From the NCBI GenBank assembly GCA_021234155.1, contig JAJEKV010000063.1, positions 3,356,797 to 3,420,796 of the forward strand: a DNA stretch of 64,000 nt, given 5' to 3'. Shown piece after piece: positions 1 through 11,153 of this stretch. The translations under genes and the position numbers were made by a program. The DNA is from Isoetes taiwanensis (taxonomy: Eukaryota; Streptophyta; Lycopodiopsida; Isoetales; Isoetaceae). Under the pieces are notes generated by a model that saw nothing but the letters and a program-made list of their open reading frames with translations, did no database searches and was not told where the DNA came from. The stretch's first letter is position 1, and every line of letters starts with the position of its first letter.

Positions 1-354
1 TTCATGCTTCGTTCAGTTACGTATTGCTTTCACGAGGTGGCTTTTGTTGGAGCTTCGTGCCTTCACGATCTACTGACATAGCTTCATGCTTCATGCTCAT
101 CTTGCGTTAAGAGCTTCATGCTCTCTTTGAGTGTTGTTAGTTTTAGTTTGCACCATTGCAACTTTCATAGGGGTAAAGCAAAAAAATCATGGGCCCTTGA
201 TCGGGGACAAGAGAAAGAATATTCTCCCCATCGATTGGTCCGCAATAAAACATAAAAGACATCCCATTTTGGCGCCAATCAAATTGAATTATAATATAGA
301 GGCACCATATATTCTGAATTTCCACATATAAAATAAGACCACAGATCTTATTTG
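1..354. other. Flank with no supported gene
   Basis: No gene is supported here. The first 130 bases hold several copies of the 9-mer cttcatgct (near 1, 80, 88 and 113), so this is a small degenerate repeat. The short open frames in both directions have no recognisable domain. Confidence 0.4.
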
Positions 355-888
355 TGTTTAAAACGTGCACAGGATTTGAACCCAGGAAAAAAACCCAATA
401 CTGACCATTTACTTATACGCGGTTTGGCATAAATTGGTTAACTCTCCCCTTAATTCCTTGGCGATAAATCGACAACACGCACTCTATGCCCGATAAATTA
501 CTATGCTGATACGCCAAAATTACTACCAGCGGTGCGGTGGTCGCCCGCGGCAACGCCAAATGCTCATAATGCGGCGGATTTCTCTGGCCAGTGGGATCTT
601 GCGGTATCTTGCCCAGCTCTTGCCCAAGCTCCCAACCAACCGTCCCACCGTTAGGCCATTACGGCGGTTGCCGCGGCTAATAGCCAAAATCTTACGCCTC
701 ACGCGGTTTTTGCTCCGCGGCGGCTTCCTCAGCCAGAATCAAAACCTGCGTCACCTCTAACCATGACCTCCCTTTTCTTCTCATGAGTTCAGGCATTTAT
801 GCTTTTTGTTTTCTTCTTTTCCTTTTCTTGCCGATCGCCAAAACTTCAACTACCATTAGCATTTTCTTTCTTGAATCTTTGGATGCCA
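355..888 (-). repeat. 3' LTR of the first copia element
   Basis: Read on the minus strand it begins TGGCATCC (at 888) and ends at CA (355), so it has the TG...CA ends of an LTR. It matches 4220-4783 over its whole length with many small indels. The shared blocks include the stretches beginning aggatttgaac, cgccaaaattactacc and cccaagctcccaaccaac. Confidence 0.75.
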
Positions 889-895
889 ATTCCGG

Positions 896-911
896 CCTCC
901 CCCCTCGACCG
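896..911 (-). promoter_or_regulatory. Polypurine tract of the first copia element
   Basis: On the minus strand this reads gaggggggagg, directly inside the 3' LTR, where the plus-strand primer of an LTR element should be. Confidence 0.6.
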
Positions 912-1436
912 GCATTCATCTTCTGTAATGCCAATGTCTTCCCTAAAGCGTACATGTTTGGCTTCATTCAATGCTTTGTTAGGATATCACTTGTTGTTTG
1001 CACATTGGATATATGTGCGAATCAATCACCTCAGCAACTATTTCTCACGATGTAGCCAGTAATGAAGATCAGCTATGCTTAGATCGCCAGGTGTAGGCGA
1101 GTTTTGGCAATGGCAATACAACTCCTATTATCACAATATAATTTTAAATTCGGGCATGCTGTTTTCTCTCCTAATTCACTTAATAGTAAGCCTCGACCCA
1201 GCGATTTCTGCGCGCGAGATCACGGTCTATATTAGGGCCTACGCACTAGACATCGCTACTACGGTTCTGTTTCTTACTACACCATGAGATAAGCATTCCA
1301 TTGAGTTTACCGCGAGATACCACATTTGTGGATTTAGCGTTAAATGCGATGCCGACCCAATCGCATCACGTATAGCGTTTAATTACGCGCCCGACCACCT
1401 CGAGTTTTTGTTCGCTGACACACCTGGTATAGCAGT

Positions 1437-4219
1437 TCAAGGCGCAATGTACCCTTGAGGATATCTAAGAACAGGTTTAGCCGCCAATCCAATGTTCCCG
1501 GCTGGATTATTCAAATATCTACTCAATAAATTTCGCAAATGCAATGTAGGTCTAGTGGCATTTGCCACATGCCTAAACTCAAAATTGTAGTTCTCGTATG
1601 GAATTCTTTTGCATTTTACATTTGTCTTCTCTGATCCTGAGGAACATATTTCCACATATCTTATTAACTACCAAGGTTGATGCGGCTTACATTACGTCGC
1701 CAAAGAAATCATCCGGTATCTTTCTAATGCCACGTACGTGTTAAAATCAACACCCGGCTTGTCTATCTCTATAAACCTCCATACCCAAAGTTTCCTCAAG
1801 CCCATAGGGGTCACTCATTTTGAAATCTATTTTCAAAATATCTTTGCAATCATTTAAAATGCTTTGATCACTTGCGCTCATAACACAATCATCTACATAT
1901 AAAGGCTGTAATCACGAGAATTTACCATTCACTTTCTTTATGTACAAATTACCCTCACTTTCTAATTTCTCGAATCCTTGAGATAATAGAAACCCATTTA
2001 TCGCCATACCATTATTGTCTAGCCGCTGCTTAAGCCCATATCTCACAGCCTTTTTAGTTTTGCGGACTTTGTCACCTTGCACCTCAAAGCCAACCATTTG
2101 CTCCATATAGATCTCTTCGTCCAAATCTCCATTCGGGGAATCTGATCTTTACATCCATGATCAAGTTCCAAATCATGCTCCCCTTTGCTAAAAGCAATTA
2201 AAGCTGCAAACTTGTTAGCTTGACAATAGGAGAAAATGTATCATGATAATCTTTACCGCCGCCTGCGTAAAACCACGAGGCCACAAGTCTTGCTTTGTAC
2301 CTTTCAATTTTCGGTCAGGTCCTTTCTTTATTTTAAAAATCCACTTACACGGAATACATTTTTTCTCTTTTACCGTTTAGGGTGCAAGATCATAGATACC
2401 TGGCAATAATGCGAATGACTCGAGCTCTTCACACATAGCATTCCTCCACTTATGCGCATCTAATTAATTGGCTTAGTCATATGTTTTGGCTCCATGATAT
2501 TTGACCGCGGTGTGGCGTTGCTCCGTGTGCTTCCTAATTCATACTCTTTAAATCTTGATGGTGGTTTTGGCTCCAGTACTTCTACCATGCTCATTTCTCC
2601 CATATAGCGATGTATCAAAAGATACTCCCACAGCTTCAATCTTTACGCATCACTTCTATGCAAGCAGGTTTCTTCCATGAAAACATTACGCGCTTCGGTT
2701 CTAATTCCTCTACTTGCTCTTGGTTTGCTCTTCCAAGCTTATCTCCCATACTCCAGATCTTCTAGCTCGCTACTTCACCTTCCGGTTGCTCCTCTATATC
2801 ATTATCTTCACCTCTTGAGCACATTACAACCACGCTGCTTTCTATTCTTCAATGTCATGTCATGCCGGCATCATCATCAAACCAACCAAGCTGGAGCCAA
2901 GGTTGACTTTCTTCTCTTTTTTGTGTCAAACTTTTGTGTCACAACTCTATCTTTATAAAACTTAGTTTCATCAAACACCGCGTCGGAGCTTACATAGATT
3001 TTCCCTAGTTTTGGGATCATACAATCGTATCCTGCTCTTCGTAACCAACAAGATAAGTTTCTGTAGCCGATCGTCTAACTTGGACCGCAATTCCTCGGTA
3101 CATGCATATATGCTAAACAACAACCATATTCACCATGATATCTTTTTCCCACAATTTGTTTTGTCGGACCACACCTCCTCGGGAATTCTCCCTTCAATAC
3201 CGGATGATGGTAACTTGTTACGGATGTAGCATGCGACTGTCGCTATACCCATAAATAGTTGGGTAACCACGCGTTTTTTAACATAGATCTTCTTGCATCC
3301 ATAAGAGTTACGTTCTTTCTCTCGGCAATACCTGGATTACGTTGTGGGGTATGCACGCAGAGTAAATTGGCGTCGGATCCTTTTCACGACAAAGCATGAA
3401 TGCCCCGGACATATATTCTCCCCCACGAATCACGAGCATGGCGTTTCAACTTCTAGGCGTCTCGTTTACCGACACGCTGGAAATACAATTGGAATGCACG
3501 GATGCTTGATCCTTTGATTTCCAAAAAATAACATTTTGCCCTCAGAAAAATCATCTATATAAGCGTCATAAAGTATGTTTTGCCACTCATACTTTGAACG
3601 CGCATTGGACCACACAAGTCACTATGCCAAGTTCAAAATTCCTAGTGTTTTTAGAAATCTTGAGACCAGAAAAAATTTCTAGTCACTTTCCCAAGCATAC
3701 ACCCATGGCATATTTTATGTTCACCTCCATCTATGTTGGTGAGGCAAACCCTCTACCAATTCGTGTTTGCTCATAATTTTTATAGTTCCGTCACTTACAT
3801 GAGCACACCTTAGATGCCATAATTCTAAAGTTAATACTCCCAATACAAGGAAAAGCATCAAAACAATATAGTTTACCCTTCTCTAGCATATATATTTCTA
3901 CCATTACCCACCATTTCACAGCGAGATGCATCAAAATTTACTTTGTACCACCGCATCTACCAAGTCTTCTAGAAATTAAATTGAACAACATACCAGGGGT
4001 ATACAACACGTTTTCCAAACTCACTTTTTCTTCACCATTGTGAAAGAACTCCAACTTTCCGCAACCTTTAACCGTGTAAATTACCATTTCCCATTTTGTA
4101 CACAAGGGGTCTGATTCCTTTAATTTTTTATCAACTTCTTCGATGCAATAAAGTCCTTTACGCTTGATCAAATCCCTTTCCATGGCCACAGAATTGTAAC
4201 AAACCTGGCTCGATACCAA
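1437..4219 (-). pseudogene. Copia pol remnant (pre-integrase, integrase, RT, RNase H)
   Basis: Several decayed segments can be read on the minus strand. 4219-3938 ends in ENVLYTPGMLFNLIS, the gag-pre-integrase signature. Integrase traces lie around 3640-3040. The RT segment at 2124-1912 contains DEEIYMEQMVGFEV and YGLKQ. The segment at 1655-1437 contains ATRPTLHLRNLLSRYLNNP and VLRYPQGYI, the stretch leading into RNase H. Stops and frameshifts separate all of them. The segment next to the primer site runs straight into pre-integrase sequence, so gag and most of protease were deleted. Confidence 0.75.
4204..4219 (-). promoter_or_regulatory. Primer-binding site (initiator Met tRNA)
   Basis: The minus strand reads TTGGTATCGAGCCAGG directly after the LTR end at 4220. 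It differs from the usual plant copia primer site TGGTATCAGAGCC mainly by one missing base. Confidence 0.7.
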
Positions 4220-4783
4220 TGTTTGAATTTGTGCAGGATTTGAACCGGAAAAAAAACCAATACCACTTATACGCCCGTTTTGCTTGTAAATTGGTTTAAC
4301 TCTCCCCTTAATTCCTTGTCACGATAAATCGGCTCCTTTCCCACACTCTATGCCCGACCAAATTACTATGCTTCAATCGCCAAAATTACTACCAGCGAGT
4401 GCGGTGGATAAGCCCGCGACAGCACGCCAAATGCTCACAATGCGGGATTTCTACTCGGCGATTTGCCGGGATCTTCCGCGACAATCTGCCCAAGCTCGCC
4501 CAAGCTCCCAACCAACCGTCCACGCAGGTAAGCCCATGCCTGGTAGGATTTGCCCCGACTAATAGCCAAAATCTTACGCCTCTGCTTGGTTTGCTCACGG
4601 CCCGGCTTCCTCCAACGAATCAAAACCTCTGTCACCTCTAACTCCCTTCACGACCTCCCCTTTTTCTTCTCCGCGGTTCCTTAGCATTCTCTTTTATTTT
4701 TTCTTCTTTTTTCTTTTTACGCCACGTCGCTGAAACTTCAACTACCAAAATTAACATTTTTAACAATGAATCTTTGGATGCCA
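4220..4783 (-). repeat. 5' LTR of the first copia element
   Basis: Partner of the repeat at 355-888, with the same TG...CA ends on the minus strand. The copy is broken by indels. Open frames inside it (for example 4389-4641 on both strands) are not genes. Confidence 0.7.
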
Positions 4784-5290
4784 ATTTCCGGTAATTTGAA
4801 TATATATGTCTTATATTTTATAATGATTTTCCACAGTATTTTAGTGGTGTCGTATTTTTGTGACGGCGGGTGGAAAAACAAGTTTAAATTTATGTCTCAT
4901 TTTAGCCTACGGAGTCCTGAAATGGTGTCGTATATTATATATGGCGGTCGTGTTTTGCGTATTTTTGGACTACTAGAAAAGGGGCCTTAGGTGGAGTTTC
5001 TATAAGGATGGGAAAAAATCAATAGAATCCTTTGGCAGATTCTGGTTAAAAGACACCTCAACCATTTCAGGTCTAAATTTTCTCTAAACCCTATCCCCAA
5101 ATTTTAGGTCATTCGGAATTAAACAGATGAATAGCAAAAACACGGCCCACAAACACCCACATCCTCGTCCCCTCTCTCTTTTACTTCAATCCTCATCTAC
5201 AACGCTCAATACACGAAATTCATGAATACATCAAAATCGATACGCTGAATGAGGGACCAGGATGAATTTGATATTTGTTCGGCATTTTCC
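4784..5290. other. AT-rich spacer before the sigma factor gene
   Basis: I see no gene here. A short open frame at 4766-4990 runs out of the LTR and has no domain. The last 150 bases probably hold the 5' UTR and promoter of the sigma factor gene, but no clear TATA element stands out. Confidence 0.3.
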
Positions 5291-5293
5291 AGA

Positions 5294-8179
5294 ATGCGGA
5301 TGCTTCAATCACTTCGAAGACCTGGATTTGGACTTCTATCGCTTGTGACATTGGAATTTTGTAATAAGGAGCTCAATGAGCGAAATGGGGATTCTCCTTT
5401 CATGCTAGAAGAATAGAAAACACTCCTGCTTGTGAATACAGTGGACAATTTCGCAGTTTGCATCATACATTTGGACAGCGGATGCTTGTGGAAAGAGATG
5501 GCTTCAACATTCTCTTCCTTCTTGCAAAAGGAACAATTTGGGCGAGGGATCTTATGGCCGCTCACCATGTACAGAATGGTAATGTATTATCTCAAATTGC
5601 TAACCCATTAAAACTTCTGTTTAATGGAGTTTTTGGGATAAAGGATAGGATAAAGGCTGTGTAATAAAAACAGGTCTGGAAAAAATTCAGTATCCGTGGT
5701 TTGGTTTATGGAGATTTACTGTATCTGTTTCACCCTCAAGGTCGAGGAGATAACCTAACTTTTGTTGAATGAAATAGTGACCTCAATGTCTTTGTTATTG
5801 TTTTTGCAGTATCTTCCTCTTGCTGTTCCAAAGACCAAGGACTTGTAAAGAAGTCAAAAAGCACTATACCACAAACTGTCGATGCCGTGGATGTGTCTTC
5901 TTCTGGATCAGTCAGGTACCCAGACCTTCCTTTTGCAGCTTTGTCATCCATGGGAATCTAAATTTCTGGTAGAGACCTATTTTGTGCTTAGGCTGACATG
6001 TTCCTACTCTGCATAGGAATTATAATCCTACACATTGTTATGGATCACAAACAAATTACACCTCACTGATGTCAACATGCAAGAATCTAAGACAAAATTC
6101 AAGGGCTGTTGCAGAAGTTTCATTAGTGAGTCTTGGGCATAACACAGGATGAAATAGAAGTTGCAAGAAATGCAGTGGATGGTACAAAGGTTCAAGATTT
6201 TTTTTTTTGAAAACGAACTATGGGAAATCTTACATATAACCTACCTATGGAGAGAGATGCTGATATTAGAAAGGGCAAGATTGGAAGAAATGGAGAGGGC
6301 TGGTCTGTTAAATTGTATAGAGGAAAAAGAATTCTGTATCTGTAATACCAGACAACGTTGATCATGAAAGTGATGATGAACTTGCATTGCAAGAACTTGA
6401 AAATTTGGAGCACATTATCAAAGAGCTGGAAAAGAAAGTTTCAAGCTATACACAAAGTATTGGTAGAGCACATGAAGAAGCTGTGGGCAGCAGCCCTGAA
6501 GAAGGCAATGCTGGAGTGATAGTGAAGTCTAGTCGCCGGACAGAAAGCTTGAAGAAACAAGAGAGGGCTCATAGAAAGGTTAAAAGTATTGCAGCTGCTG
6601 TTGCATCAAAAAAGGTGGCAAAATGTAAAGGCAGCACGGAATCTCTGGTTAATGCTGATCCAATTGTCAATGCCTTGCAAGGAATCAAGAAGAGGCGTCT
6701 TCTTACTGCCACAGAAGAAGTTCAACTTTCAAAGGGTGTTCAGGTAACTTTTATTGGTGTGTTCAATTTGTGCAGTTGCAAGTTTGTGGTAAAAGCATGC
6801 TTATCTGACATGTTATTTGTCAATGCAGGATCTCCTTAAATTGGGGAGAATGAAGGTTGAATTCATTGATAAAATAGGTCGGGAACCAACAATGGAGGAA
6901 TGGGCAAGAGTTGCAGGGATTGAGCGAACTGTTCTTCAGCAGAAATTATGGGCAGGGAAGAAATGTAAGGACAAGATGGTTAGTTGTAACCTTGGTTTAG
7001 TTGCAACCATTGCTAAGAAGTTTCAAGGAAATGGGTTGTCAAATCAAGATCTTCTTCAGGTTGGCTTTCCTCTTCGTTTCTTAATCAAACTTGTTTATCT
7101 AAAAAGCTTTTTGATTGATAAAAGATTATGACACCAATACTATCATTTGCATCATGTTAGTTTCTATGGCGTAGAATGCTTTAATTTTAGAAATCGCACT
7201 TTGCTTTGTCTGATATTGTCCTTCCTGGTCCACGGAAGGACATTGAACTAATTAAGCATATGATTGTTCTACCTATGCAGTTAAAGGGGACACTCTATTT
7301 TTATTTTTGTTGCCTGCTTCATTTCATTTTAATTTCCTTAGAGGCACTGTTTCAGCATAAGATATACAAAGAATGTGTGATATACGTTTTAGTGCTGCAG
7401 GAAGGGAGCATAGGTTTGATCAGAGGAGTAGAGAAATTTGATTCTACCAAGGGATTCAAGCTCTCAACATATGCTTACTGGTGGATAAAACAAGCAATAA
7501 GCAGGGCAGTGGCGCTGAAGGCAAAAAGCATACGTCTACCTGTACGTTGTCTATCAGGCCCTTGTGCATATTTTTTCATTTTCCTGACTGTGAACGCATT
7601 AATCAATTATTTTCCTCTAATGCTGCACATTTAATTTCGTTTAGGTTCATCATTATGAGATAATATCGCGTATAAGGAATGCCAAAATAGATTTTTTTGA
7701 GAAGCATGGGAGAGCTCCTGAAGAGCAAGAATTGGCAGAGTTTGTTGGCTTGAGTGTGACCAGGATAAATACTCTTATGAATTGGTCAAAGCCAATTTGG
7801 TCTCTTGACAGACCTATTGGTGATGGCACTACAACCTTTACAGTAAGCTTGTATTCTGCTTGATTCAACTGCTATTAAACAGATGCTGATAGCCTTAACA
7901 TTGCAGGAGATACTTGCAGATGAGACTTCTGAATGTACTGAGAAAGTTACCAGTGCATTGTGGCTAAAAGAAGACGTGGACAAGGTTTTGCATACTTTAA
8001 AACCACAGGAACGAGAGATTATACGGCATCGATTTGGTCTGGCTGGTGGCAGGTCTAAGACTCTTGAAGAAGTGGGTTACATGTACAATGTGACTAGGGA
8101 ACGCATTGAAAACAATGCAATGCGCAAATTAAGACAATCAAAACAAACTAATGGTCTGCGCAGTCACATGTGTTCCTAA
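5294..8179 (+). pseudogene. Plastid-type RNA polymerase sigma factor (sigma-70 family), damaged
   Basis: Nuclear-encoded sigma factors direct the plastid bacterial-type RNA polymerase to promoters. Seven exons can be traced: 5294-5578, 5810-5915, 6018-6743, 6829-7059, 7401-7541, 7645-7842 and 7907-8179, all with GT-AG borders. The last five junctions are in consistent phase, and exon 1 joins exon 2 in phase. Exon 4 carries region 1.2/2.1 (DLLKLGRMKVEFIDKIGREP, then NLGLVATIAKKFQGNGLSNQ). Exon 5 carries regions 2.2-2.4 ([29 protein letters not shown]). Exon 6 is region 3. Exon 7 is region 4 (LKPQEREIIRHRFGLAGG). Damage: a frameshift in exon 1 near 5400, and at least two in exon 3 (near 6140 and 6320, around a 12-T run at 6199). 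Region 4.2 reads TRERIENNAMRKLR, lacking three residues (RQI) of the usual RERIRQIE. Exon 1 starts MRMLQSLRRPGFGLL, plausible as a transit peptide. Some homopolymer frameshifts could be assembly errors. Confidence 0.85.
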
Positions 8180-8916
8180 CTTCATGTATATCATTTTTAG
8201 TTCCTAACAAAAGAAATCAGTTTTCCTTTTGGAAATGCACTTGGTTCTGACTGCAATCTATGATTTAGTTGAACGTCATTCCCAGCACACTTATGAATAT
8301 CAACAGCTCTTATAAACAATTAGAGAAGACACACCCTGTAACATCCAAGAAGTTGGGTCTTGCTTCAAACAGTGGCTGAAAGCTCCCCGCTTTTGATACA
8401 TTTTAATGGTCTACCTAGAAGCAAAAAAAGATTTAACAAAAAGCAAAGACTAGAAACATTTGATTGTGGCCTTAAACTCTTAAGAAGACATTTATCATAG
8501 ACCGCCCTGCCGCAGGAATGCCGGAATGCTGCACCAAATCTAGTAACCCTGTTACAGATTCTTTAGCGCATTGATTAATTTATAATATGAAGCGCAAGAA
8601 TTTAGTAGTCCAACTTACCAATATCAACAATAAACCATTGAAATTGGTAGTTTTTTTGTTGTTCTTTTCTTGTTCAACACAAATAAACAGAAGGTAGAAA
8701 TGGGGGCTTAAATCCCTTAGGTTCAAGGTTGCATTGCATCTCATGTTAATAGTGAGTTTGTCCAAGCCATACATCGTTCCGACATCAGATAAATTTTAAA
8801 ACATCGTTCGACTTGAGATAAATAAGTGAATGAGTTAGTAATGAAAAATATTCGTGGCCAGCTTGGTCGTTGCAATAGATGATCTGCAAGGTTTTTTCAA
8901 TAGTTTGGAATTGGGA
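8180..8916. other. 3' flank of the sigma factor gene
   Basis: AT-rich sequence that probably includes the 3' UTR. I see no gene, RNA or element in it. Confidence 0.3.
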
Positions 8917-9030
8917 TTTTGGGTTGCCCTTAGGGGGGCAAACCCTTGTTTATGTGGGTTTCTGGCATATCCAGGCATATGCCAGCATTGCCTAAGATAT
9001 TCTAGTGGATCACATAAACCGGTCGTTCCA
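8917..9030 (-). repeat. Stem-loop repeat family, copy 1
   Basis: On the minus strand this copy runs from a gaccggttta-like stretch through several catatgcc/atatgcc motifs to acccacataaac. It ends in a hairpin (agggtttgccccc, then agggcaaccc, then aaaa). The same arrangement recurs at 20678-20763, 49176-49412 and 54901-55140 on the plus strand. Confidence 0.65.
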
Positions 9031-9987
9031 AAGAAATTGGCGGTCATCCCTCTTATCTGTCGGTGCTATCGGAACCGCATAACCTGAATGAAGTTGGGTT
9101 TAGGCTCGCACATTTTCCAATCGTCAATTCCAATCAAAAATAATCGAGTCCATGGCCCAACAAGTCAGCGACCTCAAATTTGAATACCTCCTTTGTTCCT
9201 AAGTGGCGATCACGAGATACGGTGATTTTATGCAATGGGCTTACTCATGGAATATAGTATTGAGCAATGGTTTGAGCAAGGGCATAATACATGTCCAACA
9301 GTATCACGGGAGCTTGAGACCCAAGATTTGGTCCCAAATCATACTTTTATGAAAGATTAATTCGATTGGTGTGTGGCAAATCGATCAAAGGGGATAGAAC
9401 AGTTCCAACTCGAAGCTTCCCTTGATCCAAAGAAATTAGATCCATGCTTCCGGGAGGCACAAAGGGTTTTCAAATTGGAAAAATTTGACAAAGATGAAGA
9501 ATCGCCAAAGAAAGCGAGAAAATCGACCGAAAGTAAGCGGGGCGGTATTTCTTGATAAAGAGGTTTCTATCTATCATCTATTGCATCTGCGGTGCATCAT
9601 ATATTTTCGTTTAGATGGTATCACATCCATTTTTAACAATGTGAGGTACTTTCGAAACTTGATGTGTTTGCATATGCGGTCCGGGTACATAAAGATGGCT
9701 ATATTATGGGTGTCAATATCTTTCGATCTTGTCGAAGCAGAGCACAAGCACACAAATGATGGTATTTATGATGTTGCCTTCTTGACTGTTGTAGGCAACA
9801 AAAATTGTTTTTGGAAATAAATGCACTGGCTTCTGGGATCTGATATCAAGTTTAGAGGACACAAGAAACATGGAAATGCCAAATTTCCTATTTGCCCCGT
9901 CAAAATGCTTGTATATGTAAATTTTGGTCATTTCCATTAAATTTGGTGTTACTTTGTTTGTCCCTAAACTTTGCATTCTCACTGCAG
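9031..9987. other. Unresolved stretch before the Erv41-like exons
   Basis: No complete gene is supported. The bases around 9795-9880 may hold a decayed upstream exon of the Erv41-like gene: a FWK stretch is followed, out of frame, by GSDIKFRGHKKHG, comparable to the family's NIWKLRL...IGTEY region. A 60-residue open frame at 9373-9555 is charged and has no domain I know. Confidence 0.3.
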
Positions 9988-10625
9988 TCCATGGGAAAAG
10001 CAAAAATGAAACTGATAAGCATGATCATGTCCTTGCATTTGAAAAGGATTTTATGAAGCAAGTGAAAGAGATTAAACGAGCAATTGAAGACCAAGAAGGC
10101 TGTTGGGTATTTCTACCCCTTATCTCTATTCCAAAAACAGTTTATTTGTTTATTTTCCTCTATTTGTGAGTGGAACAGTGATGATGTAGATGATTAAGGG
10201 GTCAATCGGTAATGCAATGGTATCCGTGATATGTTCTAAGTATCATCATTTTAAAATTTTCCAAGCCTGCAACTTGTACATATCAAGATTTTTATAATGT
10301 CATTCTTTTCTATTCTCCTAGATGTTTGGTGTCCTTGACGTGGGAAGGGTTGCTGGAAATTTTCATATTTCAATGCATGGCTTGAGCATCTTTGTTGCCC
10401 AACAGGTGATGATTTGAATATCAGCACGTCATGTTTACAATTGTTGTTGTTTTTATTACTTTCTTATGCATCTGAATAGGTATTTGAGAACGTGAAGCAG
10501 GTTAATTTAAGCCATGTCATTCACAACCTATCTTTTGGACCAGAATATCTGGTATTCACAATCTACTTGATGGAACTGTAAGAATAGTACATGAGAAAAG
10601 TGGGACGCTCAAGTATTTTATCAAG
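9988..10625 (+). pseudogene. Fragment of an Erv41/ERGIC2-like ER-Golgi cargo receptor gene
   Basis: The Erv41/ERGIC2 family cycles between ER and Golgi in COPII/COPI vesicles as a cargo receptor subunit. Three exons are visible with GT-AG borders: 9988-10106, 10322-10405 and 10480-10625. They encode a charged stretch ending IEDQEGCW, then MFGVLDVGRVAGNFHISMHG, LSIFVAQ and VNLSHVIHNLSFGPEY, all collinear with the lumenal domain of plant Erv41-like proteins. After GPEY one base is missing (family sequence continues PGIHNPLDG), so the frame shifts; shifting by one recovers GIHNLLDGTVRIVHEKSG. The exon then reaches a good donor, but no downstream exons follow, and the N-terminal membrane segment is absent. 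Because introns are retained, this is a genomic fragment, not a processed copy. Confidence 0.75.
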
Positions 10626-10669
10626 GTGAGGTTCGGATCATATTAGCAGCTGGATTTTGCGCTTGTGTT

Positions 10670-10757
10670 GGCTATGGCGTAGCTTGGAAGTTACTAAACA
10701 AAAAGATCTGACTTAGAAGAAAAGCTTCAAAAAAGGCGGATAATAGGCGCCATAGCC
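10670..10757. repeat. Short inverted repeat
   Basis: ggctatggcg at 10670-10679 is the exact reverse complement of cgccatagcc at 10748-10757, with a 68-base loop. It lies just beyond the truncated Erv41-like exons and may mark a breakpoint or a small element. Confidence 0.4.
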
Positions 10758-11050
10758 AGTGGATCAAAAAGCGCCAGATAGGAAGCACAGAAGATCTGGT
10801 TTCTGGATTGATAGGTTTACTGCGGTATAATCTTTACCAAAAACTCTAAATGCAGGGCTGGTAGCGTTACAAAACATATGCACAAATCCGTACAATAAAT
10901 TGGGCGATCGAAGCGTGAGCCATACCTTTAGTGCTAGAATTCTTGATCGATGCAAGCAAGAGAAACGAGAAGGGTTTGGCGGTATTGGAGAATTTTTACA
11001 ACCTGCTGTAAGGAAGGATGGAGGTGGTCGAGCATGCTCTCACTATGGCG

Positions 11051-11153
11051 GTTACGGTGAAGACGATTACGGGCAAAGACGATTTGGCCACCCGACCATG
11101 TTGGTTCCGGTGAAGACGATTCTGCAAGATCGATTTGGCCACCGACCATGTTG
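11051..11153 (+). repeat. Two-copy tandem repeat, about 52 bp
   Basis: gttacggtgaagacgatt at 11051 and gttccggtgaagacgatt at 11104 each begin a unit that ends in gaccatgttg. The two units align along their length with a few substitutions and indels. A 92-residue open frame runs across but has no recognised domain. Confidence 0.6.

Larger units (their letters stand above)
355..4783 (-). mobile_element. Degenerate Ty1/copia LTR retrotransposon
   Basis: Two diverged direct repeats (355-888 and 4220-4783) flank about 3.3 kb that encodes copia-type pol remnants on the minus strand. A primer-binding site complementary to initiator-Met tRNA sits just inside the right repeat, and a polypurine tract sits just inside the left one. 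Reading down the minus strand, the order is gag-pre-integrase, integrase, reverse transcriptase, RNase H, which is the copia order. Candidate 5-base target duplications are atttg (350-354) and atttc (4784-4788), one mismatch. The internal part is about 1 kb shorter than an intact copia element and almost all of gag is missing. The LTRs have diverged by many indels, so the insertion is old. Confidence 0.8.

Noticed and set aside
5305-5568. 87-residue open frame on the minus strand
   Set aside because: Antisense to exon 1 of the sigma factor gene, which has matching splice phase into exon 2; no domain of its own.
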